Shown in pieces: positions 16,764 to 25,250 of a DNA stretch of 38,985 bases. A program made the position numbers and the translations under genes. The notes beneath the pieces are model-generated. The model had not been told where the DNA came from. It was given only the letters and a program-made list of their open reading frames with translations, and ran no database searches. This DNA comes from Cytophagia bacterium (GTDB lineage: Bacteria > Bacteroidota > Bacteroidia > Cytophagales > Spirosomataceae), in NCBI GenBank assembly GCA_004293645.1, contig REAB01000068.1, positions 1 to 38,985 of the forward strand. The letters run 5' to 3'. Every line of letters begins with the position of its first letter. The stretch's first letter is position 1.

Positions 16764-16864
16764 TCGGGATTTGCAATCCCGACCAAAGAACTTTCGCTGG
16801 TCGGGATTTGCAATGGCAGCGGCCAACCGTCCCGACCACAGCGTATCGGATTTAAAATCCCGAT
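16764..16864. repeat. Cluster of three TCGGGATTTGCAATCCCGA-type palindromes
   Basis: TCGGGATTTGCAATCCCGA (16764-16782), a longer TCGGGATTTGCAA...GTCCCGA copy (16801-16835) and ATCGGATTTAAAATCCCGAT (16845-16864). They lie between the nuclease gene and ilvB and would be in the 5' UTR of ilvB. Confidence 0.8.
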
Positions 16865-16902
16865 CAACAACAAAAATAGCAACAACTAAAAACCCAAACA
16901 AT

Positions 16903-18657
16903 ATGGGAAATTACCTGAACATAATGGCCGCGCAAGATGCCGCCGCCGTTGTTGAGTTGGACGAAAAGCCGTTTTTGACAGGCGCGGAAGCCATGATGGA
17001 AGCCCTCTTGGCCGAAGAAGTAGATACCATTTTTGGCTACCCTGGCGGCGCCATCATGCCCACCTACGACGCACTATACGGCTACATAGACCGCATCAAC
17101 CATATCTTGGTGCGGCACGAGCAGGGCGCAGGCCACGCCGCGCAGGGCTACGCCCGCACCAGTGGCAAAGTGGGCGTATGCTTGGTTACGTCGGGGCCAG
17201 GCGGCACCAACCTCATCACGCCCATTGCCGATGCCATCATTGACTGCACGCCGCTGGTGTGCATTGTGGGGCAGGTCAAGTCGTTTTTGTTGGGAACAGA
17301 TGCTTTCCAAGAAACCGACATGATTGGCGTAACCACGCCCGTTTGTAAGTGGAACTACCAAATTACCGACCCCAACGAAGTGCCTGCCATCATGGCCAAG
17401 GCGTTTTATATTGCTCGGTCGGGCAAGCCTGGGCCAGTGGTCATTGATTTCACACGCGACGCACAAGCTGGGCTGATGACCGAAGGTCTTAACTACCAAA
17501 AAGTGGTTGAGTTGATGAGCTATAAGCCACGCCTCATACCCAAAGATGAACATTTGCAACGCGCCGCCGAACTCATCAACAATGCCAAAAAACCGTACAT
17601 TTTCGTAGGCCACGGCGTATTGATTTCGGGGGCAATGGAGGAGCTGAAAGCATTTGTTGAAAAAACCGACATTCCCTGCGCCAGTACGCTATTGGGGCTT
17701 TCGGCCATGCCTATTGACCACCCCAACTACGTGGGCTGGCTGGGTATGCACGGCAATTATGGCACCAATGTACTCACCACCCAAGCCGACGTAATTATTG
17801 CCATCGGAATGCGCTTCGACGACCGCGTAACGGGCGATGTGACCAAGTTTATTACCCAAGCCAAGGTAGTTCACATCGAAATTGACCCAGCCGAGATTGA
17901 CAAAGTAATCAAAGCCGACGCACCCGTGGTGGGCGACGCCAAAGAAGCATTGAAAGCCCTGTTGCCGCTCGTTAAAACCAACAACCACGCTACTTGGCGC
18001 AATGAATTTAGGAAATTTGATGTCATCGAAAACGAGAAGATTACGCAGCGCGAGCTAACCCCCGAAGGCAAAATTAAGATGGCTGAAGTGGTACATATGT
18101 TATCCAAAAAAACCAACGGCGAGGCTTGTATTGTGGCCGACGTGGGTCAGCACCAAATGATTGCGGCACGATATTATCAATTCAAAAAACCCCATTCATA
18201 CATTGCTTCGGGTGGGCTCGGCACCATGGGATTCGCCATTCCTGCCTCGTTTGGGGCCAAAATGGGCAATCCAGACCGTGAGGTGGTGGCCATTATCGGC
18301 GACGGCTGTTTTCAGATGACTATTCAAGAACTTGGCACCATTGCCCAAAGTGGCTTGGCCGTTAAGATGATTATTTTGAACAACAATTTTTTGGGCATGG
18401 TGCGGCAGTGGCAGCAGTTGTTTTTTGACAAACGCTACTCGTTTGTCGAACTCCAAAACCCCGATTTCGTTACCATTGCCAAGGGTTTTGGTATTGCGGG
18501 GCATACTTGCAACGAACGCGAAACCCTCAGCGAGTCGCTCGACCGAATGCGGGCGCACGATGGCCCATATTTGCTGGAAGTAATTGTCGAAAAAGAAGAA
18601 AACGTGTTTCCAATGGTGCCCGCAGGGGCTGCCGTGGCCGATATTAGATTGGAATAA
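16903..18657 (+). CDS. ilvB: Acetolactate synthase large (catalytic) subunit
   Basis: ThDP-dependent enzyme condensing two pyruvates, or pyruvate with 2-oxobutanoate, as the first common step of valine/isoleucine synthesis. The product is 584 residues from the ATG at 16903 (MGNYLN); upstream in-frame codons are repeat-derived and rejected. The catalytic Glu73 is in RHEQGAGHAAQGYAR; the ThDP-Mg motif runs from GDGCFQMTIQELGT to ILNNNFLGMVRQWQ (about 466-500). FGYPGGAIMPTYD at 44-56 is typical. The partner subunit ilvN follows 102 bp later; a remnant of the hisF-type palindrome lies in that gap. Confidence 0.97.
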   Translation: MGNYLNIMAAQDAAAVVELDEKPFLTGAEAMMEALLAEEVDTIFGYPGGAIMPTYDALYGYIDRINHILVRHEQGAGHAAQGYARTSGKVGVCLVTSGPGGTNLITPIADAIIDCTPLVCIVGQVKSFLLGTDAFQETDMIGVTTPVCKWNYQITDPNEVPAIMAKAFYIARSGKPGPVVIDFTRDAQAGLMTEGLNYQKVVELMSYKPRLIPKDEHLQRAAELINNAKKPYIFVGHGVLISGAMEELKAFVEKTDIPCASTLLGLSAMPIDHPNYVGWLGMHGNYGTNVLTTQADVIIAIGMRFDDRVTGDVTKFITQAKVVHIEIDPAEIDKVIKADAPVVGDAKEALKALLPLVKTNNHATWRNEFRKFDVIENEKITQRELTPEGKIKMAEVVHMLSKKTNGEACIVADVGQHQMIAARYYQFKKPHSYIASGGLGTMGFAIPASFGAKMGNPDREVVAIIGDGCFQMTIQELGTIAQSGLAVKMIILNNNFLGMVRQWQQLFFDKRYSFVELQNPDFVTIAKGFGIAGHTCNERETLSESLDRMRAHDGPYLLEVIVEKEENVFPMVPAGAAVADIRLE

Positions 18658-18722
18658 AAGCCTCCAACTCTCAACGGCTGACCGTCCCGAACAAGGTTAA
18701 AAGATATTTACTGCAAACAAAA

Positions 18723-18747
18723 CTCCCCCATCGGGGGCTGGGGGGCT
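18723..18747. repeat. Second copy of the hisF-type CCCCCATCGGGGG repeat
   Basis: CTCCCCCATCGGGGGCTGGG and the following GGGCT match the right arm of the element inserted in hisF (2569-2590). It lies 13 bp before the ilvN start, so it could affect ilvN translation. Confidence 0.75.
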
Positions 18748-18759
18748 GGATTTAAACTT

Positions 18760-19293
18760 ATGAAAACATACACCATTTGCATATTCAGCGAAAACACCTT
18801 TGGGATGCTGAATAAAATTACGATTCTCTTCACGCGCCGTCGCATCAACATTGAGAGCCTCACGGTGTCAGAAACCGAGCGCAAGGGCGTGTCGCGTTAC
18901 ACCATCGTAATGAAGCACGACAAACGCGAAGAGGTAGAAAAACTGGTGCGCCAAATTCGCAAAATCATCGAAGTTTTAGCCGTTTTTGGGTATTTGGACG
19001 AAGAAAGCGTCTATAATGAAATTGCGCTTTTTAAGATAGCCACGCCCATGCACTCCAAAAAACTCGACATCGAAACCATCAATAAGGTCTATAAAGCGTG
19101 GGTGGTTTATTGGGAATTAGACTACGTGGTAATCGAGAAAGCTGGCACCGAAGAGGCCATTTTGGAGTTTTTTAGATACATCAAGCCCCACGGTATTTTG
19201 GAGTTTGTGCGCTCAGGCAGGGTTACGGTAGGCCGTACGCCGCAAGGCCTGGTAGAGTATCTCCCCGAAGCCGAATGGGAATATTATCTATAA
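18760..19293 (+). CDS. ilvN: Acetolactate synthase small (regulatory) subunit
   Basis: Regulatory partner of IlvB, mediating feedback by valine. The product is 177 residues: an N-terminal ACT domain (about 2-75; TICIFSENTFGMLNKITILFT, RRINIESLTVSETE) and a C-terminal domain ending GRVTVGRTPQGLVEYLPEAE. Length fits the family (160-180). It directly follows ilvB on the same strand; its 3' end converges with the membrane-protein gene 15 bp away, which ends this part of the cluster's transcription unit or forces read-through antisense. Confidence 0.95.
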   Translation: MKTYTICIFSENTFGMLNKITILFTRRRINIESLTVSETERKGVSRYTIVMKHDKREEVEKLVRQIRKIIEVLAVFGYLDEESVYNEIALFKIATPMHSKKLDIETINKVYKAWVVYWELDYVVIEKAGTEEAILEFFRYIKPHGILEFVRSGRVTVGRTPQGLVEYLPEAEWEYYL

Positions 19294-19308
19294 AAGTGCG
19301 TGGTAGTT

Positions 19309-21045
19309 TCAAGATTCTTTGAACGATTTTTCAACCATTACTTTTTTATTGGTCGGTCTTATTTGACAATTACCGTTGCTCACCACCACGACATAAACCT
19401 CATAAGTACCTTTTTTGAGTCCTTTTGTTAGAATGGGGGCAGTTTCAAAACCAATCGAATAGAATTGCTGATTTTTCAAAAAATGCCTAATTCCACCTCT
19501 GCGCTGTTGGGCAGGGAAAAAGTGAGTTTCGTTACCCGATTTCAAAATAAGGTACGCGCCGTCGTCGAGGGCATTGCCTTGCACAAAGGTACTGTTGCTA
19601 AAAATCAAATAATCTTCTCCCTGCGGAGTTGAGTCGAGGGCCATTGGTGGTCCCAGCAAGTTGGGTTCGATGGTGGGCCTGCTCGTCAGTTGGCGTTCGA
19701 TGGGCGTAAAAATAGTTTCTGGAATAGTATAGTAATGATGCTGTAAACTATGCACAATAATCGAATCAACCAGCGGTTTTACGGTAGGTGAAAAGTAAAT
19801 GGGCGATGTCGGAATATTGCTGCCATGTTTCCAAGAGAGCATATCAGTCATTAAGTTTCGTCGAAAGGTTTCGATGTTCGCAAAGTTTTGATAATAAGAC
19901 AACACGTTGGCCACCAAAGCAACATTTAGACCAACCATAAAAACAGTTTTTCGCCAACGATTGGCCACCAACATAAACAGCGTAGTGTAGCACAACGCCA
20001 TAATGATAGCCAAATTAAGTTTATACCGACTCCGAAAAACGGCCTCGAAGCCATCGCCAGCCCTTGCAATAGAAAAAACGGCAGCGGTAGCCATTATAAA
20101 CATCAAAAAGCCAACCCAGCAGACGAGTGCTTGGTTCGTTGCGTCAGATTTAGTATTTTTTTGCCATTTCAAGAATAATTTTTGGCATAAAAAAACAAAC
20201 CAAACAATGATAAAAACACCAATTGGAACGGTAATTAGGCCGCGAATAAGTGGTTTAAAAGTAACCCCCATATCGAAAAATTGACCCAAAAACGCGGGAA
20301 AGTCCACTAAAACTTGAAGGGGATATTTTAGTAAATTATCGCTCAATTTGGGTCTAAATTCAGGTATTACCAAATCGTAAAAATAAAGCCACGCGCAAGT
20401 ACACGCCCAAACAAAACAAACCAATGCAGCCCTATAACGACGCTGATAGACCAAAATAAGCAGAAAAGGCAAAAAAACAACCAAACCATTGCCGCTACTA
20501 AATGCCCCCAAAAGGGAGAATAGAAAAGCGAAAATTAATGAAACAGTAGTGTTTTGGGAAACCAGATATATGCTCAAAAACGCAAAGAAAAGCACCGCGA
20601 AGTTTTGGCACGGTATCATTCCCCAAAATATGCCTTCGTAGTATTGGATTTGAAAAATAAACAACGAAACGGGAATCAAACCCCAAATGGGCAAGGCAGC
20701 CCGCACAAAACGGTGGCTTATCATTCCAAAAATGCCCAAAATGAGTGTACATCCAATAAAAAGATGATATTTAAAATTGACCTCACCATTGCACACGTAA
20801 AGCAAATACGTTACAATTCGATTAAAAACCACGCGGTGTTCATCGTCTTGCAAAACAAATATTCTTGCTTTGCGGAGGGCATTGGGCGCGTCCATTATTT
20901 TTTTGATTACCTCCAAAACCCCATCAAGGTCATCTTGAAACGGTACATTGAGGGCATATTTCCAAACAAACCAGTAAAACAGGCAGATGGGCAAACTTAT
21001 CAAAATAAAAATAAAAGCAAAGCGCAAAATTCGATACCACCACAT
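19309..21045 (-). CDS. Uncharacterised polytopic membrane protein
   Basis: A 578-residue protein with about 10 hydrophobic segments over residues 1-390 and a non-membrane C-terminal domain of about 180 residues. An early acidic loop after TM1 (VPFQDDLDGVLEVI, near 34-47) and a DDEHRVVFNR loop recall the loop-1 Asp/Glu layout of GT-C-type glycosyltransferases, which use lipid-linked sugars, but no family could be assigned. The C-terminal part (from about 480) is beta-rich with an ALDDGAYLILKSGN stretch. It is on the opposite strand inside the ilv cluster, next to a methyltransferase, so envelope glycan work is possible but unproven. Confidence 0.7.
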   Translation of the reverse strand: MWWYRILRFAFIFILISLPICLFYWFVWKYALNVPFQDDLDGVLEVIKKIMDAPNALRKARIFVLQDDEHRVVFNRIVTYLLYVCNGEVNFKYHLFIGCTLILGIFGMISHRFVRAALPIWGLIPVSLFIFQIQYYEGIFWGMIPCQNFAVLFFAFLSIYLVSQNTTVSLIFAFLFSLLGAFSSGNGLVVFLPFLLILVYQRRYRAALVCFVWACTCAWLYFYDLVIPEFRPKLSDNLLKYPLQVLVDFPAFLGQFFDMGVTFKPLIRGLITVPIGVFIIVWFVFLCQKLFLKWQKNTKSDATNQALVCWVGFLMFIMATAAVFSIARAGDGFEAVFRSRYKLNLAIIMALCYTTLFMLVANRWRKTVFMVGLNVALVANVLSYYQNFANIETFRRNLMTDMLSWKHGSNIPTSPIYFSPTVKPLVDSIIVHSLQHHYYTIPETIFTPIERQLTSRPTIEPNLLGPPMALDSTPQGEDYLIFSNSTFVQGNALDDGAYLILKSGNETHFFPAQQRRGGIRHFLKNQQFYSIGFETAPILTKGLKKGTYEVYVVVVSNGNCQIRPTNKKVMVEKSFKES

Positions 21046-21154
21046 AATTAAATCCGTTTTTGGGCGACAATATGCTCAATACTTGGGGGATTTTCAAACT
21101 TTTGTAAAGATTACTGAAGGCCGATTTGATGCTTTATGAGTCCAGATTTTCAGC

Positions 21155-21162
21155 TATCTTTG
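21155..21162 (+). promoter_or_regulatory. Putative -7 box upstream of the methyltransferase
   Basis: TATCTTTG fits TAnnTTTG, 95 bp before the ATG. No well-spaced -33 box was found. Confidence 0.3.
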
Positions 21163-21256
21163 TCCCTTTATTTATTTCTCTTAGTTGGCTTTCTGGTGCA
21201 GAAAACACAGTATTGTTCGTTATTGTGGGCTGTGTTTTTGATTTTTTAAACTTATT

Positions 21257-22006
21257 ATGAACCAAAATTATTACAAAGAATATTATCACATTGAACGAGA
21301 ACATTGGTGGTTTTTGGTGCGCAACCAAATTATAATGGGGCATTTAAAAAAGGTGCTGCCCACCAATCGGCCATTAAAAATACTCAACGTGGGCATTGCT
21401 ACGGGGCATACTTCTGAGCTGCTCTTGGCATTTGGCAACGTAAAGTCGGTAGAATACGACCAAGCATGTTTTGATTTTACGCGGCAAGCAGTGCCTACAT
21501 TAGATTTGATGCAGGGCTCTATTTTAGAGTTGCCATTTGAAGATAATTCTTACGATTTGGTGTGCGCATTAGACGTAATAGAACACGTGGAAGATCACCA
21601 ACTGGCCGTCAACGAAATGAAGCGCGTTTGTAAACCCAACGGAACTGTGTGCGTTACTGTACCCGCTTTTGAGTTTTTGTGGAACCAACACGACGACGTA
21701 AACCACCACGTACGCCGCTACACACGCCCTTTGCTCGAAAGTATTTTTCAGAAAAATGGCAACATTACATTTAGTAGTTATTTTAATTTTTGGCTCTTTT
21801 TCCCCATCGCTGGATTTCGGCTTTTATCCAAAATTTTGCCGCTGCATCAGCGCAATATTGAAGAAGCGGGCTCAGATTTTACAGTAATGAACGGCTCTAT
21901 TTTTCAGAAAGTATTTTATCGTATTTTTAACAGCGAGCGTTTCTTTATCAACAAAGGCGTACAATTGCCCGTGGGCGTGTCGTTGCTGCTGACTTGGAAA
22001 AAGTAG
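21257..22006 (+). CDS. Class I SAM-dependent methyltransferase
   Basis: A 249-residue Methyltransf_11-like protein. Motif I is ILNVGIATGHTSELL (residues about 42-56), the acidic motif II residue is in VEYDQ, and motif post-I/III is DLVCALDVIEHVEDH with the following KRVCKPNGTVCVTVP. The tail contains a hydrophobic segment (FNFWLFFPIAGFRLL) that may touch the membrane. The substrate is unknown; neighbours suggest lipid or sugar modification. It interrupts the ilv cluster between ilvN and ilvC and is read in the same direction as them. Confidence 0.87.
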   Translation: MNQNYYKEYYHIEREHWWFLVRNQIIMGHLKKVLPTNRPLKILNVGIATGHTSELLLAFGNVKSVEYDQACFDFTRQAVPTLDLMQGSILELPFEDNSYDLVCALDVIEHVEDHQLAVNEMKRVCKPNGTVCVTVPAFEFLWNQHDDVNHHVRRYTRPLLESIFQKNGNITFSSYFNFWLFFPIAGFRLLSKILPLHQRNIEEAGSDFTVMNGSIFQKVFYRIFNSERFFINKGVQLPVGVSLLLTWKK

Positions 22007-22013
22007 CCATGCT

Positions 22014-22087
22014 GTAGTCAGTGAAGACACTGACTACCCATGCCGTAGTCAGTGTTTAACGCCGTAGTCAGTGTCTTCACTGACTAC
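22014..22087. repeat. GTAGTCAGTG palindrome cluster with flipped loops
   Basis: Two perfect 24-bp palindromes share arms GTAGTCAGTG and CACTGACTAC; the first (22014-22037) has loop AAGA and the second (22064-22087) loop TCTT, its reverse complement. A half copy, GTAGTCAGTG, lies at 22045-22054. The unit CCATGCYGTAGTCAGTG precedes the first and second. Lies 52 bp upstream of ilvC. Confidence 0.9.
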
Positions 22088-22138
22088 TTCAAATTTTTCA
22101 AATTTTCAATTTTTTTTATAATTTATAATCAATTAAAA

Positions 22139-23182
22139 ATGGCAACTATTAATTTTGGCGGAACCGAAGAACAAGTAGTAACCCGCGACGAATTTCCTCT
22201 TTCCAAAGCACTCGACGTATTGCAAGACCAAACCATTGCCGTCATTGGCTATGGCGTACAAGGCCCTGGACAAGGCTTAAATATGCGCGACAATGGCTTC
22301 AACGTCATTGTGGGCCAGCGCAAAGGACGTACCTGGGATAAGGCCGTTGCCGACGGCTGGGTGCCAGGCGAAACCCTTTTTGAAATCGAAGAAGCCCTTG
22401 AAAAAGGCACTATTATCTGCTTCTTGCTCTCAGATGCAGCCCAGATTGAACTGTGGCCAACCGTAAAAAAACACTTAACTGCTGGTAAATCGCTTTATTT
22501 CTCGCACGGTTTTGGCGTAACCTACAAAGACCAAACGAGCATTGTGCCTCCCGCCGAAGTAGATGTATTTTTGGTCGCTCCCAAAGGTTCAGGCACCTCG
22601 TTGCGTCGTTTGTTTGTAGAAGGTAAAGGCTTAAACTCTTCGTTTGCGGTTTATCAAGATGCCAGCGGCCACGCCCGCGAAAAGTGCATTGCTATGGGCA
22701 TTGGCGTAGGGTCGGGCTATTTGTTTGAAACCGATTTTTACCGCGAAGTTACCTCCGACCTCACGGGCGAGCGTGGCACTTTGATGGGCTGTATTCAAGG
22801 AATTTTTGCCGCCCAATACGAAGTGCTCCGCGCCAATGGGCACTCGCCATCGGAGGCTTTTAACGAAACCGTTGAAGAATTAACCCAATCTTTGATGCCA
22901 CTCGTAGCCGAAAACGGCATGGACTGGATGTATGCCAACTGCTCAACCACCGCCCAACGCGGCGCACTCGACTGGTGGAAGCCTTTCCGCGACGCCACCA
23001 AACCCGTTTTTGAGCAACTCTACAACTCCGTGAAATCGGGCGAACAAGCCAATATATCGATAACGCGCAACTCGCAACCCGACTACCGCGAAAAACTCGA
23101 AGTAGAATTGGCCGAACTCCGCGATTCTGAAATGTGGCAAGCTGGTGCTGCTGTGCGCAGTTTGCGTCCTGAGCGTGGCTAA
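22139..23182 (+). CDS. ilvC: Ketol-acid reductoisomerase (class I length)
   Basis: Isomerises and reduces acetolactate or acetohydroxybutyrate using NAD(P)H and Mg2+. The product is 347 residues from the ATG at 22139 (MATINFGGTEEQ); the upstream open frame is repeat and AT-rich DNA. The Rossmann motif is GYGVQGPGQGLNMRDNG (about 42-58), with a basic GQRKGRTW loop that suggests NADPH. The metal-binding region is seen in DLTGERGTLMGCIQG. GVQGPGQG replaces the common GSQGHAHA, a variant I believe is normal for Bacteroidetes. Previous ilv enzyme gene on this strand is ilvN, 2.8 kb away. Confidence 0.95.
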   Translation: MATINFGGTEEQVVTRDEFPLSKALDVLQDQTIAVIGYGVQGPGQGLNMRDNGFNVIVGQRKGRTWDKAVADGWVPGETLFEIEEALEKGTIICFLLSDAAQIELWPTVKKHLTAGKSLYFSHGFGVTYKDQTSIVPPAEVDVFLVAPKGSGTSLRRLFVEGKGLNSSFAVYQDASGHAREKCIAMGIGVGSGYLFETDFYREVTSDLTGERGTLMGCIQGIFAAQYEVLRANGHSPSEAFNETVEELTQSLMPLVAENGMDWMYANCSTTAQRGALDWWKPFRDATKPVFEQLYNSVKSGEQANISITRNSQPDYREKLEVELAELRDSEMWQAGAAVRSLRPERG

Positions 23183-23192
23183 AATTCAACAA

Positions 23193-23241
23193 GATTACAA
23201 AATTCCCTTTCCTAACAAAGTGAGAGGAGAATTTTGTAATC
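23193..23241 (+). terminator. Hairpin downstream of ilvC
   Basis: GATTACAAAATTC (23193-23205) and GAATTTTGTAATC (23229-23241) form a perfect 13-bp inverted repeat with a 23-nt loop, starting 10 bp after the ilvC stop. No T-tract follows, so the terminator role is uncertain. Confidence 0.5.
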
Positions 23242-23280
23242 GAATTAAAAAATACTTAAACTGTTGAAAGTTAGTTAATT

Positions 23281-23612
23281 ATGGATAAAAAATTGTTAGA
23301 AAACATAATAATTAACGAAGAAAAACTGGCTAAATACTTGTTGGTTACGAAAGAAAAAAACGACAAATCAAAGTTTTTGTCACAAGCGGGCTACATTACA
23401 AGCAATTGGGAAATATTGGAAATAGATTTACATTCGTTGCTTATAAACGGAACGATTGTGCTTGAAGAAGAAAACGAATATGGGCAAAGTACAGCGTGAG
23501 TGGTTTGCTTAAAGGGCCAAATAGTAAAGAATTAAAGGTAAAAACCATTTGGATGTACAATAAAAGGAAAGAACAAATTAGATTTATTACTCTTTATCCT
23601 GACAAAAAATAA
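23281..23612 (+). pseudogene. DUF6883-like protein broken by a frameshift
   Basis: The first frame gives 72 residues (MDKKLLENIIINEEKLAKYL..., QAGYITSNWEILEIDLHSLL) ending at a TGA (23497-23499). The remaining part of the domain follows in another frame from 23490: YSVSGLLKGPNSKELKVKTI, then WMYNKRKEQIRFITLYP, to a TAA at 23610. A one-base deletion in the CAAAG near 23485-23489 would restore a continuous EYGQKYSVSG. Both halves together resemble DUF6883, a small domain often found beside DUF4926, which is the next gene. Family assignment is from recalled motifs and is moderately sure; the frame break is directly visible. Confidence 0.7.
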
Positions 23613-23616
23613 CGAA

Positions 23617-23862
23617 ATGAAATTTGAATTATATACTCAGGTTGCACTCAATACAGAAGTGCCAAAATACCTTCTTCAAAAAGGAGATGTTGTAACGTTA
23701 GTTGAGTTTTTAGAAGGCAATGAATCGCTACCCAACGCTTACATCTGTGAAATATTTAATGCGGTTGGCGACATAATTGGCGTTTGTACTGTGGCAGAAA
23801 ATCAATTGACTCCGCTTTCTAAAAATGAGATTTTGCACACCCGCTTACTTGACGCTGCCTAA
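23617..23862 (+). CDS. DUF4926-like small protein
   Basis: An 81-residue protein resembling DUF4926: MKFELYTQVALNTEVPKYLL, KKGDVVTLVE-like LQKGDVVTLVEFLEG, and YICEIFNAVGDIIGVCTVAE. It starts 4 bp after the broken DUF6883 gene, consistent with a two-gene module. Such pairs look like toxin-antitoxin or effector-immunity modules, but no function is established. With its partner broken, it may now be an orphan. Confidence 0.7.
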   Translation: MKFELYTQVALNTEVPKYLLQKGDVVTLVEFLEGNESLPNAYICEIFNAVGDIIGVCTVAENQLTPLSKNEILHTRLLDAA

Positions 23863-23898
23863 AAAACAATTTCCTAACAGGATTTCAAACCATTTACA

Positions 23899-25179
23899 AT
23901 GAGCCACACCGCCGAAAAAACCAGAACCAAACTTGTGCTGCCAACTTTCGATAACATTCTGCAAGCCGCCGAACGTATTCGTAAAGTGGTAAAACACACT
24001 GATTTAGAATTAAATCTAAATTTTTCGGAGCGTTATGAAGCCAATATTTACTTCAAACGCGAAGATTTGCAGGTGGTGCGCTCGTACAAAATTAGAGGTG
24101 CGTACAACAAAATGGCGAGTCTTTCGGCAGAGGTACTCAAAAAAGGTGTGGTGTGCGCCAGCGCGGGAAATCACGCGCAAGGGTTGGCCTACGCTTGCAA
24201 CAAATTGGGAGTGAAAGGTACTATTTTTATGCCCACCACCACGCCCGCCCAGAAAGTAAAACAAGTGAAACTATTTGGTAAAGACCAAGTAGAAGTGGTG
24301 TTGATTGGCGATGCGTACGACGATGCCTACTACGCGGCCAGAGACTATTGCGAAGCCCACGAAGCTACTTTTATCCATCCTTTTGACGACCCACTCGTTA
24401 TGGAAGGGCAAGGTACGGTTGGTTTAGAAATTTTCCGCGATGCCGATTTTAAGATTGACTATTTAATCATGGCCATCGGCGGTGGCGGGTTGGCGTCGGG
24501 CGTTTCGACGGTTTTTAAACAACTCAGCCCCAATACCAAACTCATTGGTATAGAGCCACTTGGCTCGCCTACTATGCAGCGTTCTATAGCCGAAGGACAA
24601 GTAGTTACCCTCGAAAACATTGATAAGTTTGTGGACGGAGCCGCCGTAAAACGTGCGGGCGAAACCACATTTGAGGTTTGCCGCCAAAATTTAGACGATA
24701 TTTTGCTCGTTCCAGAAGGCAAAGTTTGCTCCACTATTTTGCAGCTTTACAACGAAGAAGCCATTGTAGTCGAACCCGCAGGTGCGCTTACCGTGGCCGC
24801 GCTCGACTTCATGAAAGAGCAAATTAAGGGCAAACACGTGGTGGTATTAATTGGCGGTGGCAACAACGACATTACCCGCACCGAAGAAATAAAAGAACGC
24901 TCGCTGCTCTACGAAGGTCTGAAACATTACTTTATCATTCGTTTTCCGCAGCGTTCGGGTGCATTTCGGGAGTTTTTAAACGACGTACTTGGACCAACTG
25001 ACGATATTGTGTTTTTTGAATATTCTAAAAAAACTGCCCGCGAGCGCGGCTCTGCGCTCGTGGGCATTGAACTCAAAAGCAAAGAAGATTTTCAGCCGCT
25101 CATAGACCGTATGCAGCAGTACAATATCCAGTACGAATACATCAATGAAAAACCCGCTTTGTTTGAATTTTTGATATAG
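23899..25179 (+). CDS. ilvA: Threonine ammonia-lyase (threonine deaminase)
   Basis: PLP enzyme making 2-oxobutanoate from threonine, the entry to isoleucine synthesis. The product is 426 residues. The PLP lysine is Lys64 in [12 protein letters not shown]; the phosphate loop is GGGGLASG (near 194-201); SAGNHAQG is also present. The C-terminal region (about 335-426; [19 protein letters not shown]) is a single ACT-like regulatory domain, shorter than the two-domain E. coli IlvA and typical of this branch. Seven of the nearby genes serve the same pathway. Reads toward leuC, 38 bp away. Confidence 0.95.
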   Translation: MSHTAEKTRTKLVLPTFDNILQAAERIRKVVKHTDLELNLNFSERYEANIYFKREDLQVVRSYKIRGAYNKMASLSAEVLKKGVVCASAGNHAQGLAYACNKLGVKGTIFMPTTTPAQKVKQVKLFGKDQVEVVLIGDAYDDAYYAARDYCEAHEATFIHPFDDPLVMEGQGTVGLEIFRDADFKIDYLIMAIGGGGLASGVSTVFKQLSPNTKLIGIEPLGSPTMQRSIAEGQVVTLENIDKFVDGAAVKRAGETTFEVCRQNLDDILLVPEGKVCSTILQLYNEEAIVVEPAGALTVAALDFMKEQIKGKHVVVLIGGGNNDITRTEEIKERSLLYEGLKHYFIIRFPQRSGAFREFLNDVLGPTDDIVFFEYSKKTARERGSALVGIELKSKEDFQPLIDRMQQYNIQYEYINEKPALFEFLI

Positions 25180-25216
25180 TTACTATTGTCTATGTCTTTC
25201 AAAAAACACACTTACC

Positions 25217-25250
25217 CATGACTCACGACCCACTACTCACGACTACCACC
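25217..25250 (+). repeat. CACGACCC-type repeat forming the leuC start
   Basis: ATGACTCACGACCCACTACT and the following CACGACTACCAC are related to the gltX copy (507-543, minus strand). Here the repeat supplies the start codon and first residues of LeuC. Confidence 0.6.

Noticed and set aside
16771..16902. N-terminal extension of IlvB by 44 codons
   Set aside because: It is translated from palindromic repeats; family similarity begins after the ATG at 16903.
23281..23612. Programmed frameshift in the DUF6883-like gene
   Set aside because: CAAAG is a poor slippery site and no downstream pseudoknot is apparent; a one-base deletion is simpler.
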